From Trichodesmium sp. jk18x7bins.61 (GTDB taxonomy: Bacteria > Cyanobacteriota > Cyanobacteriia > Cyanobacteriales > Microcoleaceae), in NCBI GenBank assembly GCA_022822685.1, contig JAJEAQ010000388.1:1-13726 (forward strand): DNA of 13,726 nt, read 5' to 3'. The notes beneath the pieces were generated by a model. That model was not told where the DNA came from. It did no database searches and saw only the letters and a list, made by a program, of their open reading frames with translations. The stretch's first letter is position 1. Every line of letters starts with the position of its first letter. This document shows positions 6,011 to 13,477 of this stretch, in pieces. The position numbers and the translations under genes are program-made.

Positions 6011-8632
6011 CTAATTACTTTCTGCTTTAGATTTTGTAGACTTTCTCGACTTAGTGGACTGTTTAGTTGAAGCCTTAGTTCGTAAAAGTTCCAAAGCTTG
6101 TTCTAAAGTTACATCTTCTATTGCTTTATCCTTGGGCAAAGAAGCATTTACCTTACCATGCTTTACATAAGGTCCATATTTACCATTAAAAATACCTACT
6201 GCTTCCCCATCTTCAGGATGTTTACCTAAATCCTTGAGTGGAGGTGCAGCTTTAGCACGACTACCCCGTTTCGCTTTCGGTTGGGCTAATAACTCCAAAG
6301 CACGTTCCAAAGTAATAGTCAACACATCATCGTCTGCTTTCAGAGAACGATAGTCTTTACCCTCTTTTCCTTGATCATGTACAACATACGGCCCAAAACG
6401 TCCTAAGTTAGTCTGAATCTTACAACCTGTGTCTGGGTGAACACCTAAGTGACGAGGTAAAGATAACAAACCTACTGCCATTTCCAGAGTTACATCGTCC
6501 ATACCTACCCCTTTTGGCAGAGAGGCTCGTTTTGGTTTCTTCTTACTACCCTCAACCTCATCACCGAATTGTACATAAGGGCCGTAGCGACCAGTCATTA
6601 TATAGATCGGTTCGTTTTTTTCTGGATGAATCCCCAACTCTTTTGGACCTTCTGTTTTTTGCTTGAGGAGTTTTTCTATTTGTTCAGGATCTAAATCTGA
6701 TGGAGTTAAATCTTCAGGAATAGAAGCCTTAATTACATCATCACCATTTTCAGCCTCAATATAAGCGCCAAACTTACCGACGCATATACGATAAGTCAGA
6801 TCTGAATTAGTATCCAAATTTTCCAGTTCAATAGTTCGAGCTAACTTGGGATCAATTTGAGCTTCTTGTTCTTTGATTTGAGTATCGAGTCCACTTTCTC
6901 CAGAAAAAAATTCTCGCAGATAAGGAAGCCAGTTAGCTTCACCTGTAGAAATATCATCGAGAGTTTGTTCCATGCGAGCAGTAAACTTGACATCGACAAA
7001 CTCATTAAAGTATTTTTCTAATAGACAGGTAACAGCAAAAGCAGTAAACGTAGGAATTAAACTATTATTCTGGAGTTTGGCATATTTGCGATCGGCAATC
7101 GTACTAATAATGCTGGCATAAGTACTTGGACGGCCAATACCTTCACTTTCAAGAGTTTTCACCAGAGAGGCTTCTGTAAACCTAGCCGGTGGCTGAGTTT
7201 CGTGACCTACTGCTTCTATTTCCTGGCAAGTAGGATGATCGCCTTGTTTGAGAGCAGGCAGAGGCATTTCCTGGTCTTCCAAAGCTGCTTCTGGATCGTC
7301 AGAGCCTTCTACATAGGCTCTCAAGAAGCCAGGAAAGTCGATTCGTTTACCATTAGAACGAAAGCCTGCATCTTCTACTTGCAAATTAACAGTAATATGA
7401 GTTTGGCGAGAGTCAGCCATTTGGCAAGCTACTGTTCTTTTCCAGATTAGATCGTAAACCCTGAATTCTTGGTCACTTAATCCTGTTTCCTGAGGTGTAC
7501 GGAAAGTTTTTCCGGCGGGGCGAATGGCTTCGTGGGCTTCTTGGGCTCCTTTGCTTTTGGTCGTGTATTGCCGAGGCTGAGGGCTGAGATATTCCGAACC
7601 GTACATATTCTCAACACAACTTCGAGCAGCAGCGATCGCTTCATCAGACAAATGTACCGAGTCTGTCCGCATGTATGTAATAAAGCCTTGTTCATAGAGA
7701 TTTTGGGCTATGCGCATAGTTTGCTTTGTCCCCAGTCGCAATTTTCGGTTAGCTTCCTGTTGCAAGGTAGAAGTAGTAAAGGGCGGAGAGGGTTTACGAT
7801 TCACAGCCCGTTCGTCAATATTAGTAACAGTCCAAGGTTTATCCTGTAGTCTTTCCTTGAGGGCTTCTGCTTGAGCTTCATCTAATAAAGCAACATTGCG
7901 ACCTTCAGCTATTTGGCCTGTATTTTCATCAAAGTCACTACCAGTAGCAATTTTTGTGCCTCCCAGACTGACAAGTTTAGACTCAAAGGATTTTTTGGTA
8001 TGTTCTAAATTGGCTTTTAAATCCCAATAACCGCCTTGTTTAAATGCTAGACGTTGACGTTCTCGATTAACCAAAAGTCGGACTGCTACTGATTGTACCC
8101 TACCGGCAGATAGGCCCCAAGCAATTGCTTTCCATAGCACTGGTGAAAGAGTATAGCCGTAGAGACGATCTAGAATCCGGCGGGTTTCTTGGGATCTAAC
8201 TAACTGTTCGTCTATATTGCGACAGTTATCGATCGCCTTACGGATAGCTTCTGGGGTAATTTCATGGAATATCATCCGCTTAGTCGGAACTTTCGGCTTT
8301 AGTAGTTCCAACAAATGCCAACTAATACTTTCCCCTTCCCTGTCTTCATCTGTGGCCAGAACTAATTCATCAGCTTCTTTGAGAGCATCTTTGAGTTCTT
8401 TGACAGTTTTCTTTTTGTCTTTGGGGACAACGTAGATGGGTTCAAATTCTGAGTCTACGTTTACCCCTAAGTTCGCCCACTTTTGTCCTTTGTATTTTTC
8501 TGGGATCTCTTCAGCAGAAGGAGGTAGGTCACGCACATGACCCATGGATGCCTCTACACGATAGTTAGAGGGTAAATAGTTACGAATAGTGCGGGCTTTA
8601 GTTGGAGATTCGACAATAACAAGAGTTGACAT
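6011..8632 (-). CDS. topA: DNA topoisomerase I (type IA)
   Basis: This 873-aa enzyme relaxes negatively supercoiled DNA by single-strand cleavage and passage. The Toprim domain is at the N-terminus: VIVESPTKA with Glu8, and ATDEDREGES with Asp95, Asp97 and Glu99. GLSAGRVQSVAVRLL is at 173-187. The catalytic Tyr320 lies in GFITYMRTDS. The core continues through GIGRPSTYASII. From about 640 there are four Toprim-C repeats, each with GKFGAYI/GRYGPYV/GRFGPYV/GKYGPYV. A Lys/Ser/Thr-rich tail ends the protein. Zinc fingers of the E. coli type are absent, as usual in cyanobacteria. The length and all key residues are normal. It starts at ATG 8632 with AAGG 4 nt upstream. It is monocistronic here and convergent with the broken DUF29 gene. 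It is one of the few clearly intact genes in the window. Confidence 0.98.
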   Translation of the reverse strand: MSTLVIVESPTKARTIRNYLPSNYRVEASMGHVRDLPPSAEEIPEKYKGQKWANLGVNVDSEFEPIYVVPKDKKKTVKELKDALKEADELVLATDEDREGESISWHLLELLKPKVPTKRMIFHEITPEAIRKAIDNCRNIDEQLVRSQETRRILDRLYGYTLSPVLWKAIAWGLSAGRVQSVAVRLLVNRERQRLAFKQGGYWDLKANLEHTKKSFESKLVSLGGTKIATGSDFDENTGQIAEGRNVALLDEAQAEALKERLQDKPWTVTNIDERAVNRKPSPPFTTSTLQQEANRKLRLGTKQTMRIAQNLYEQGFITYMRTDSVHLSDEAIAAARSCVENMYGSEYLSPQPRQYTTKSKGAQEAHEAIRPAGKTFRTPQETGLSDQEFRVYDLIWKRTVACQMADSRQTHITVNLQVEDAGFRSNGKRIDFPGFLRAYVEGSDDPEAALEDQEMPLPALKQGDHPTCQEIEAVGHETQPPARFTEASLVKTLESEGIGRPSTYASIISTIADRKYAKLQNNSLIPTFTAFAVTCLLEKYFNEFVDVKFTARMEQTLDDISTGEANWLPYLREFFSGESGLDTQIKEQEAQIDPKLARTIELENLDTNSDLTYRICVGKFGAYIEAENGDDVIKASIPEDLTPSDLDPEQIEKLLKQKTEGPKELGIHPEKNEPIYIMTGRYGPYVQFGDEVEGSKKKPKRASLPKGVGMDDVTLEMAVGLLSLPRHLGVHPDTGCKIQTNLGRFGPYVVHDQGKEGKDYRSLKADDDVLTITLERALELLAQPKAKRGSRAKAAPPLKDLGKHPEDGEAVGIFNGKYGPYVKHGKVNASLPKDKAIEDVTLEQALELLRTKASTKQSTKSRKSTKSKAESN

Positions 8633-9146
8633 AAGACCTTATATATTTTTTTATTTAGATGGACATTTTGCACCTAGTAGTTAATAGTTCACGGAAAGGA
8701 TGAGTTTTTTTGTCAGCCCTAGTCAGACTGACAACATAGAGTACTATTTGTCCAAGCTATCTTAACTTGAAGAAACAGGGAAGAAGGGGAAATCTTTCTC
8801 ACTCACTTCATTATTTACCTTGGTAACGCAAAGGGAGTATAAGGGTTTAAATCTCCAACTTTGTGTTCCTTCTTCTTTTTTAATGCTTTAATTTTTTATT
8901 TCTGCTCAAACTATTTCTCTTACCCTCAATTAATTTAGTTCTTATATGATTTGCTAGCATAGCTTATTATTAATGTCAATAGCAATCAGCCATTTCTTGA
9001 CATTTTTCTTAACTATTGAAACTATAGATGTAGTGAGGATGGAGATCAGGTGATGGGCGTTGATGTGAGCGACTATAATAGAGAATGCTTATCTTCCTGC
9101 CAACTTGTTAAAAATTAACTTTTTATCAAAAATTGGAAAGTATCAG
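8633..9146. other. Divergent intergenic region between topA and the psb32 pseudogene
   Basis: This 514-bp region carries the promoters of both genes. It contains TTGTCAG (8710-8716) and CTGACAA (8728-8734), a 7-bp inverted repeat with an inner palindrome GTCAGACTGAC (8722-8732), about 80-100 bp upstream of topA. This could be an operator or just a hairpin. No ORF or RNA gene was recognised. Confidence 0.4.
9074..9079 (+). promoter_or_regulatory. Possible -10 box of the psb32 pseudogene
   Basis: A perfect TATAAT lies 68 bp upstream of the ATG at 9147. No convincing -35 lies at 16-18 nt. A TTGACA at about 8997 is too far away to pair with this box. Confidence 0.3.
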
Positions 9147-9876
9147 ATGCTACAACTATTCAATAAAACTTTCAATCTTCAAAATCTCCAAGCTCTAATA
9201 GTATCTCTACTGTTAGTTGTTATGGCCACTTTCCTCCCAGTATCTTCTGCATTTGCAACTGGAGTTGATCAAATGCATAGTTGATCGGCAGGCGATCGCA
9301 CATTCATCATTGATGATGCAGATGTACTCAGTCGAGTGACAAAAAATCAACTGAACAATACTTGGGAAAATTTAGCTGATAACACTGCTAATGAAGTGAG
9401 ATTCGTGACTATCCGTCGCCTAGACTATGGAGAAACAGCGGATAGTTTTACTGAAAAGCTGTTTGATAAATGGTTCCCCACTCCCGAAGCCAAAGCTCAT
9501 CAAACTCTAGTTGTTTTAGATACTCTCACCAATAATGATGCAATTCGTATTGGTGATGCAGTTAAAGAAATTATGTCTGATGACATTGCCCAAAGCGTAG
9601 TTGATGAAACTATTCAAGTACCTATTAGAGAAGATAACAAATATTAATAAGGCCTTTTTAGCAGCTAGCGATCGCCTGACTGCTGTATTATCTGGAGAAC
9701 CTGATACCGGTCCTCCGGAAGTTAAAGACGAGTTATCAGCACAAGTAGCAGCTACTTTTAAATCAGCAGAAGAAACTGACGATCAAAGTGCAACTATTTT
9801 AGTGGTTGTATTGCTAGTCGTTGCTACAGTTGTACCGATGGTTACTTATTTCTGGTATCAAGGCTTTTCTGGTTAG
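9147..9876 (+). pseudogene. psb32: psb32 pseudogene (TPM-domain photosystem II repair protein)
   Basis: The reconstructed protein is a Psb32-like thylakoid or periplasmic TPM-domain protein, a family known to help photosystem II repair after photodamage. Codons 1-38 encode a signal peptide (LIVSLLLVVMATFLPVSSAFA). Codon 46 is TGA (9282-9284). The frame then resumes with SAGDRTFIIDDADVLSR, NEVRFVTIRRLDYGETADSF, WFPTPEAKAHQTLVVLDT and VDETIQVPIREDNKY. An extra T in TATTAATAAG (9644/9645) puts TAA at 9645-9647. Dropping one base continues as NKAFLAASDRLTAVLSGEP and a C-terminal membrane helix (ILVVVLLVVATVVPMVTYFWY), ending at TAG 9874-9876. A weak GGAAAG ribosome site precedes the ATG. The rest of the sequence is well preserved, so inactivation is recent, unless both changes are sequencing errors. 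Confidence 0.88.
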
Positions 9877-9927
9877 AAATTCAGGAGAATGGCAGAAGTC
9901 TAATTTCCGATCATGCTCTTGATTTAA

Positions 9928-10311
9928 TTAATCTTGAATATATTCTTTGCCATTAAATAAAGCCATTTCAGCACGCATAAATTCCCGTCCCAAATAAGCA
10001 GCATGGTCTAACATTGTAATTTGGCAGGGGCGGGGTTCTTCAAAAATTTTGACACACATTTCTTTTGCAGTTCTAGCAGTAAATTTTGTAGTCTGCTGAC
10101 GTTCTACTTTCCCTTTCGCCGGAATCGGTTTACCTGTCTCTGGATTGATAGCTAAACCCCGCTCGTCAATGATATTAGTAAAGTGTTTGGCGCAGATTAA
10201 TCCTGCTTCTGGGTCAATAAAAATAATAAAGTAACCGCTTGGGTCTAGGTCGATATGACGTTTAGAAAGTTTTTCATCAATGTTGGTTCGTTGTTCAAAG
10301 GTGAGATTCAT
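9928..10311 (-). CDS. DUF4346 domain protein
   Basis: This 127-aa soluble protein is of a type widespread in cyanobacteria, with no established function. The DUF4346 pattern runs through the whole sequence: LDPSGYFIIFIDPEAGLICAKHFTN at 22-46, a Pro/Lys loop (NPETGKPIPAKGKVER), then TARTAKEMCVKIFEE and the conserved C-terminal LDHAAYLGREFMRAEMAL. Two Cys residues lie in CAKH and EMC. There is no signal peptide or membrane segment. The length appears normal for the stand-alone version. It starts at ATG 10311 with no strong Shine-Dalgarno. It converges with the psb32 pseudogene across a 51-bp gap with no obvious terminator. The gene appears intact and presumably still under selection. Confidence 0.82.
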   Translation of the reverse strand: MNLTFEQRTNIDEKLSKRHIDLDPSGYFIIFIDPEAGLICAKHFTNIIDERGLAINPETGKPIPAKGKVERQQTTKFTARTAKEMCVKIFEEPRPCQITMLDHAAYLGREFMRAEMALFNGKEYIQD

Positions 10312-10420
10312 AGTTCAGTTTTATAATTACCTGTATTTTATTCTATATTCTTATTCGAGATTAAATTGCATTTTGTGCTAAAAAATTCCTCTGAGAGTAG
10401 CTATTGATATTTATCATAAA

Positions 10421-10572
10421 AGACTGTTTGTCAAGCAAATATTAAGATAGCTAGAGTGCTTAATTCTGGTGGCCGGCGGTGGACAACTAAAGTTCTGGTG
10501 AGTACGAGGAGATATTGACCCAATGGCCTACCCTACGCCAGAATTTAATCTGAGGCGTGACAAACAATCTCT
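10421..10572. mobile_element. MITE-like element, copy 2 (short form)
   Basis: The ends AGACTGTTTGTCA and TGACAAACAATCTCT are inverted repeats of each other with one mismatch (C/T). Internal blocks match the element at 3268-3488 (TTCTGGTGGC, GTGAGTACGAGGAGATATT, AATTTAATCTGAGGCG). At about 152 bp with no coding capacity, this copy lacks the nested GTAGGTTGGGT palindrome and is probably closer to the founding form. It sits in the upstream region of the DUF4346 gene, about 110 bp from its start. Confidence 0.72.
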
Positions 10573-10653
10573 AAGATCATTATTTTTGCACATTTAGAGC
10601 AGATTATAAAAATAACCTACATTACGTATTCATGATGTAGCATGTATTTTCAA

Positions 10654-10684
10654 GGCAGAAGGCAGAGGGCAGAGGGCAGAAGGG
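10654..10684. repeat. Short tandem heptamer repeat (GGCAGAA/GGCAGAG)n
   Basis: GGCAGAA, GGCAGAG, GGCAGAG, GGCAGAA and GGG run in tandem: four heptamer units with a third-purine variation. This is the complementary family of the TTGCCTC repeat at 74-92. It is a purine-rich run with no coding role. Confidence 0.7.
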
Positions 10685-10967
10685 AAAGAAAGAAGAGGGA
10701 TAAATTTAAGTACAAATGCTGAAAATTGCTACACAATTTCATCCTGATGGAAGTTGCTCAGAAGATTTTTCAGCAGTATTAATATTTAGTAAATGCTGGT
10801 GTTTTGTACTACTTTTGATCTTACAAATTGACGTGCGGAATGTGGGAAATAAAATTATAAAAATAAAAATGTTTGGCAGAAGATTAGATCAGCGAAATTT
10901 ATCTGAAATTAAAAAAAATCAAAAAATAAGTCAAGTAGTTGAATCATGAATTGTTTAATCTCAACAT

Positions 10968-10989
10968 AAAAATCCCCGTTTCACGGGGA
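10968..10989 (-). terminator. Intrinsic terminator of the HEAT-repeat gene
   Basis: On the minus strand TCCCCGT/ACGGGGA forms a 7-bp stem with a GAA loop, followed by TTTTT (10972-10968). It lies 22 bp after the stop of the minus-strand HEAT-repeat gene (11012). It is a compact, GC-rich classical Rho-independent terminator. Confidence 0.8.
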
Positions 10990-11011
10990 AGTTGGAAACC
11001 AAATTTTTCAG

Positions 11012-11251
11012 TTAATCACTAGATAAGCGTTGCAGAGATATGGTGGCGGCTTGAAATACTTGAGAGTGAATGTCTTTTTCTAAGTATTTCAAAGCAGATA
11101 TACTCTTGGGGCAAGACATATTTCCTAGAGCTTCTGCTAATCTTTGGCGAATTAACCAATCTTCCGAGAGAGCAAATTTGAGAATATGATCCACTGCTTC
11201 CAAATCTCCAATTTCTCCTAAAGCTGCGATCGCCGCTTGTTGTAGTCGGGC
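11012..11251 (-). pseudogene. HEAT-repeat protein gene, 5'-truncated
   Basis: The last 79 or so codons of a HEAT-repeat protein are open: ARLQQAAIAALGEIGDLEAV, then ILKFALSEDWLIRQRLAEAL, SISALKYLEKDIHSQVFQ and AATISLQRLSSD, then stop. About two and a half helical repeats remain, of the PBS-lyase/HEAT type that cyanobacteria use in bilin lyases (CpcE-like), phycobilisome-related proteins and scaffolds. Upstream of about 11251 the frame stays open, but the GC-rich translation WPTPGGGS no longer looks like a HEAT repeat, and no start codon with a ribosome site is seen. An internal ATG (11203) could give 63 aa. Its terminator is intact. I read it as the 3' remnant of a longer gene whose 5' part was lost at a rearrangement near 11252-11290. 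Confidence 0.65.
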
Positions 11252-11304
11252 AAGGCTGCCTCCTCCTGGGGTCGGCCACCTGACCCGACAATCGAGAACA
11301 AACC

Positions 11305-11499
11305 ATGGAAGTTTTAGGAGCTTCTGCTGGTTTTGTATTTATTGTGATCCTGGCTCAGGTGACAGTTAGACAACAAGTACTTACTAAAGGGGTTGTTTAC
11401 TTAGAGTATTTTTACTTTGTTGTTCATTTATACATTTTCTTGGTAGCTGTTAACTTTATTCTCTGGAGTTTGAACCCCAATATTTCTACAATTAAGTAG
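11305..11499 (+). pseudogene. Membrane-protein gene remnant (C-terminal two helices)
   Basis: The frame encodes 64 aa from ATG 11305 with two hydrophobic segments: residues 3-21 (VLGASAGFVFIVILAQVTV) and 30-54 (around VYLEYFYFVVHLYIFLVAV). It ends in a short polar tail. The frame is also open upstream to a TGA near 11272 (PDNREQT before the Met). The pattern looks like the last two helices of a larger integral membrane protein, so I infer 5' truncation. I cannot name the family. There is no Shine-Dalgarno before the ATG. It lies head to head with the truncated HEAT gene. A genuine small membrane protein is the alternative. Confidence 0.4.
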
Positions 11500-11804
11500 A
11501 AAAATAATTTTATCTTTAAGGCAGTTTATTGGCCGACTATGCTGAAAATTTTACTGCTCATTACTATTTTGGTATTTGGTTGACATACTTCCTACCTTGG
11601 ATATCCCTACTGCAGCACGGTGGAAATAAACCACTTGTGGTAAATGACTCAAAGCCTAATTAATCAATACTTTTTACTTTTATACCATGGGTAAAAAAAG
11701 AATATTACAAATGAGTATCTGGAAGTCTATACCTGTGGGGATTTTGCTATAGCAGTGATTATTCAAATTGGTATTAGCTAGTGAAACTCAACTACATCAA
11801 ACTT

Positions 11805-11836
11805 ATGTTGGGTTTCCTGACGTCAACCACACCTAC
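11805..11836. repeat. Decayed copy of the GTTGGGT/ACCCAAC palindrome
   Basis: TGTTGGGTTTCCTGA is followed by CGTCAACCACACCTAC. This corresponds to the perfect palindrome at 3378-3413 (GGTTGGGTTTCACT..CCCAACCTAC) with substitutions in the right arm. It indicates an older copy of the same repeat family. Confidence 0.5.
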
Positions 11837-11849
11837 AAATACTACTACT

Positions 11850-11872
11850 TATACTAAATCCGGTTTAAATAG
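11850..11872. repeat. Dispersed AAATCCGGTTTAA-type repeat, copy 1
   Basis: ATACTAAATCCGGTTTAAA resembles the ATATCAAATCC-GTTTAATTAGG block at 13699-13720 at the window's right end. Two short copies in one window, together with recall of similar blocks in Nostoc intergenic DNA, suggest a dispersed repeat. The evidence is weak. Confidence 0.35.
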
Positions 11873-11980
11873 GAGCTTTATTACTAGGGGTAAAGCAGAG
11901 AGCAGAAGGGTGAGAAGGGAATTTGACAAAAGTAGCTTTGCCTCATTCGGGAGGAGCTACGCTTTCATAACAGGATTGAG

Positions 11981-12008
11981 TATCAATTATCAATTATCAA
12001 TTATCAAT
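11981..12008. repeat. Tandem heptamer repeat (TATCAAT)x4
   Basis: There are four perfect consecutive TATCAAT units. It is another STRR family, typical of heterocystous cyanobacteria, and lies 70 bp upstream of the acetyltransferase start. Copy number may vary between strains. Confidence 0.8.
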
Positions 12009-12077
12009 TCTTTATTAGTTTTTCTCAACCGAATTTGGTATTATTATTTACTGTAACGATCTTTTTTGAAAGAGGCA

Positions 12078-12650
12078 ATGATAATTTTTCTAGAGACAAA
12101 AAGATTAATTCTGCGCCAGTTTACTGAAGCTGATGCAGAATTATTATTTGAATTAGATAGTGATCCCGAAGTGACTCGGTTTACAAAATTAGGCGATCGC
12201 GCAGGTACACCTACTCCATACAACACGATTAAAAATGAATTTATACCGAAAATTTTCAGATATTACGAACAATATCCAGGTTTTGGGTTTTGGGCAGCTC
12301 TAGAAAAATCTAGTCATCAATTTCTGGGTTGGTTTCATTTTCGACCAGGTTTAGATAGTTATATGGGGGTGACTCTGTATGAAGAGGGGGAGTTTGAAGT
12401 AGGTTATCGGTTGCAAAAAAAAATATGGGGAAAAGGATATGCAACTGAAGCTTCAAGCTCTCTAATTCAGAAAGGTTTTACAGGGTTGGGAGTAAAGCGG
12501 GTAGTGGCTAGTGCGTTGTTAGCAAATCAGGCTTCGATTCGAGTCATGGAAAAAGTAGGATTAAAATTTGAGAAGAATTTTGTTTATACAGAGTCGCAGC
12601 AAGAGGGAGTCAAATATGGGTTACATAGGGATGAGTTTGTCGGAGGATGA
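12078..12650 (+). CDS. GNAT family N-acetyltransferase (RimJ/RimL-like)
   Basis: This 190-aa cytoplasmic enzyme is predicted to transfer an acetyl group from acetyl-CoA to an amine. The N-terminus LETKRLILRQFTEADAELLF is typical of the Acetyltransf_3 (RimJ/RimL) subgroup. The acetyl-CoA pyrophosphate loop is RLQKKIWGKGYATEA (111-125), and NQASIRVMEKVGLKFEK (150-166) is the conserved C-terminal block. The substrate is unknown; ribosomal-protein N-termini or small molecules are both possible for the subgroup. I chose ATG 12078 because homology begins right there. A TTG at 12066 is in frame, but no Shine-Dalgarno precedes it. AAAGAGG lies only 2 nt from the ATG, so initiation may be weak. The catalytic region is intact. 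A HIP1 site lies in the gene (12193). The stop codon overlaps the start of the eroded region that follows. Confidence 0.88.
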   Translation: MIIFLETKRLILRQFTEADAELLFELDSDPEVTRFTKLGDRAGTPTPYNTIKNEFIPKIFRYYEQYPGFGFWAALEKSSHQFLGWFHFRPGLDSYMGVTLYEEGEFEVGYRLQKKIWGKGYATEASSSLIQKGFTGLGVKRVVASALLANQASIRVMEKVGLKFEKNFVYTESQQEGVKYGLHRDEFVGG

Positions 12651-12973
12651 TCCGGTGCGACAATCGGCAGCAAACAGGTAGGTGGCATCGCCGACAAAAT
12701 AAATTTGCCAAGGTTGGGGAGCCTACTGAGGCCACAGTAAGGTTAGTCGTGAGCTATTTCCATTGGATTTTGGTTCGCGCGTCGCCAGAAAAATACTGTG
12801 GCACAAAGGGCAGGGTTGGCGTACATCGCTCCTTGGAACTGGAATGGCCTGATTACTTATCCCACACTTTGCTGATGCACTACCAAAAATACCTGATAAT
12901 AACCTCATTTAGTAGCACCTCTGATTATATCAATTCTTGGAAATTGATAGCTCATGGACTGAGGCTTCGTTGA
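12651..12973 (+). pseudogene. Eroded coding relic(s), multiple stops and frameshifts
   Basis: Several protein-like pieces follow each other on the plus strand in shifting frames. EDDPVRQSAAN (12642-12674) resembles a HEAT-repeat helix and overlaps the GNAT end. GGIADKINLPRLGSLLRPQ starts at 12681 in another frame. TAA, TAG and TGA follow, then AISIGFWFARRQKNTVAQR and AGLAYIAPWNWNGLITYPTL (12753 on). After a one-base shift comes FADALPKIPDNNLI ending near 12910. Such amino-acid compositions are unlikely in random AT-rich DNA. A terminator in the right orientation follows at 12993. I read this as one or two decayed genes but cannot name the family. The 108-codon open frame through 12647-12973 is not protein-like. 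Confidence 0.4.
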
Positions 12974-12992
12974 TTAATAGATCAATATGCCG

Positions 12993-13021
12993 GACATAAT
13001 TGTGTCAATTATGTCTTTTTT
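12993..13021 (+). terminator. Intrinsic terminator
   Basis: GACATAATT (12993-13001) and AATTATGTC (13007-13015) form a perfect 9-bp stem with loop GTGTC, followed by TTTTTT. It is AT-rich but otherwise canonical. It would end transcripts coming from the GNAT gene and the relic region. Confidence 0.8.
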
Positions 13022-13036
13022 ATTTACTCAAACCCC

Positions 13037-13065
13037 TTGTAGAAAATTGTAAAAATAATTAATAT
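13037..13065 (+). promoter_or_regulatory. Predicted sigma-70-type promoter
   Basis: TTGTAG (13037-13042), a 17-nt spacer, then TAATAT (13060-13065). Transcription would start near 13072, exactly where an imperfect hairpin begins. The placement right after a terminator and before a ribosome-site/ATG pair supports it. Confidence 0.4.
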
Positions 13066-13070
13066 AAAGG

Positions 13071-13108
13071 TATGAGAGATTTTTGCCCCCTGGGTGCAAT
13101 ATCTCATA
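13071..13108 (+). promoter_or_regulatory. 5' leader hairpin
   Basis: TATGAGA (13071-13077) pairs with TCTCATA (13102-13108). Inside, TTGC-CCC pairs with GGG-GCAA with one mismatch. In a predicted transcript it would sit at the very 5' end, ahead of AAGGA (13124-13128) and ATG 13136. It may protect the mRNA or regulate translation. Confidence 0.4.
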
Positions 13109-13135
13109 GAGAAAGATTCAAACAAGGAAAACGAT

Positions 13136-13204
13136 ATGGAAATTTCAAGCAGTATATCACTCGTAGGCATTGCTGGCAGAACTAATGTGCCCTCATTTTG
13201 TTAG
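13136..13204 (+). pseudogene. 22-codon ORF, possible 5' stump of a lost gene
   Basis: ATG follows AAGGA at 7-nt spacing. The frame reads MEISSSISLVGIAGRTNVP.. and stops at TAG 13202-13204, within a CCTCATT...AATGAGG hairpin. The good initiation signals and the upstream promoter/leader suggest either a real short peptide or, more likely in this eroded setting, the start of a gene whose body has been deleted or frameshifted. No downstream continuation was recognised. Confidence 0.3.
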
Positions 13205-13477
13205 TAGAATGAGGCAAAAGTAAGCTTGGTGATTAGCTATTTCAGTTAGATATCTCCTGGTAATGAGCTTGAAACCCTTGTCAAATCAACGCTCAAATCT
13301 AGTTTTTGGATATATTGGATTTCTTTGTATAGTCATAGTAGTAAAAAAAGCCGCGTCACCATAGCGAAATCGCTGTTCAACGTGGAAATGACTTGTTTAG
13401 TTAAGATCGCACTTTTTCAGCTTAATTCCTACTTGAAACATTCCGGATGACTGAATTTTTTAGAAGACTACCCAAAA
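13205..13477. other. Intergenic stretch, nothing recognised
   Basis: Stops are frequent in all frames. CGCGTCACCATAGCG and neighbouring GC-richer bits near 13351-13380 give no known motif. It may contain debris of the gene started at 13136, or an upstream part of the split ORF that follows. Confidence 0.4.

Larger units (their letters stand above)
11500..12077. other. Repeat-rich intergenic region, no gene supported
   Basis: About 580 bp contain a decayed GTTGGGTTTC..CAACC..ACCTAC palindrome (11805-11836), a dispersed AAATCCGGTTTAA block (11850-11872), a GCAGAGAGCAGAAGG purine run near 11895 and a TATCAAT tandem repeat (11981-12008). A 91-codon plus-strand frame across these repeats is an accident of their composition. 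No promoter for the downstream acetyltransferase could be fixed. Confidence 0.5.

Noticed and set aside
7202..8435. Plus-strand frames across 7202-8435 and the 7477-7695 minus frame
   Set aside because: They are shadow frames inside topA, which is complete and unambiguous.
10716..10949. 77-codon plus-strand frame starting MLKIATQFHPDGS
   Set aside because: No family is recognised, codon usage is AT-driven and no Shine-Dalgarno is present. A decayed gene is possible but not supported.
10654..12008. Possible CRISPR array from repeated short units
   Set aside because: The units are contiguous heptamers without unique spacers; these are STRRs.
11781..12056. 91-codon plus-strand frame
   Set aside because: It is built largely from the decayed palindrome, a purine run and the TATCAAT tandem repeat, so it is not protein-like.
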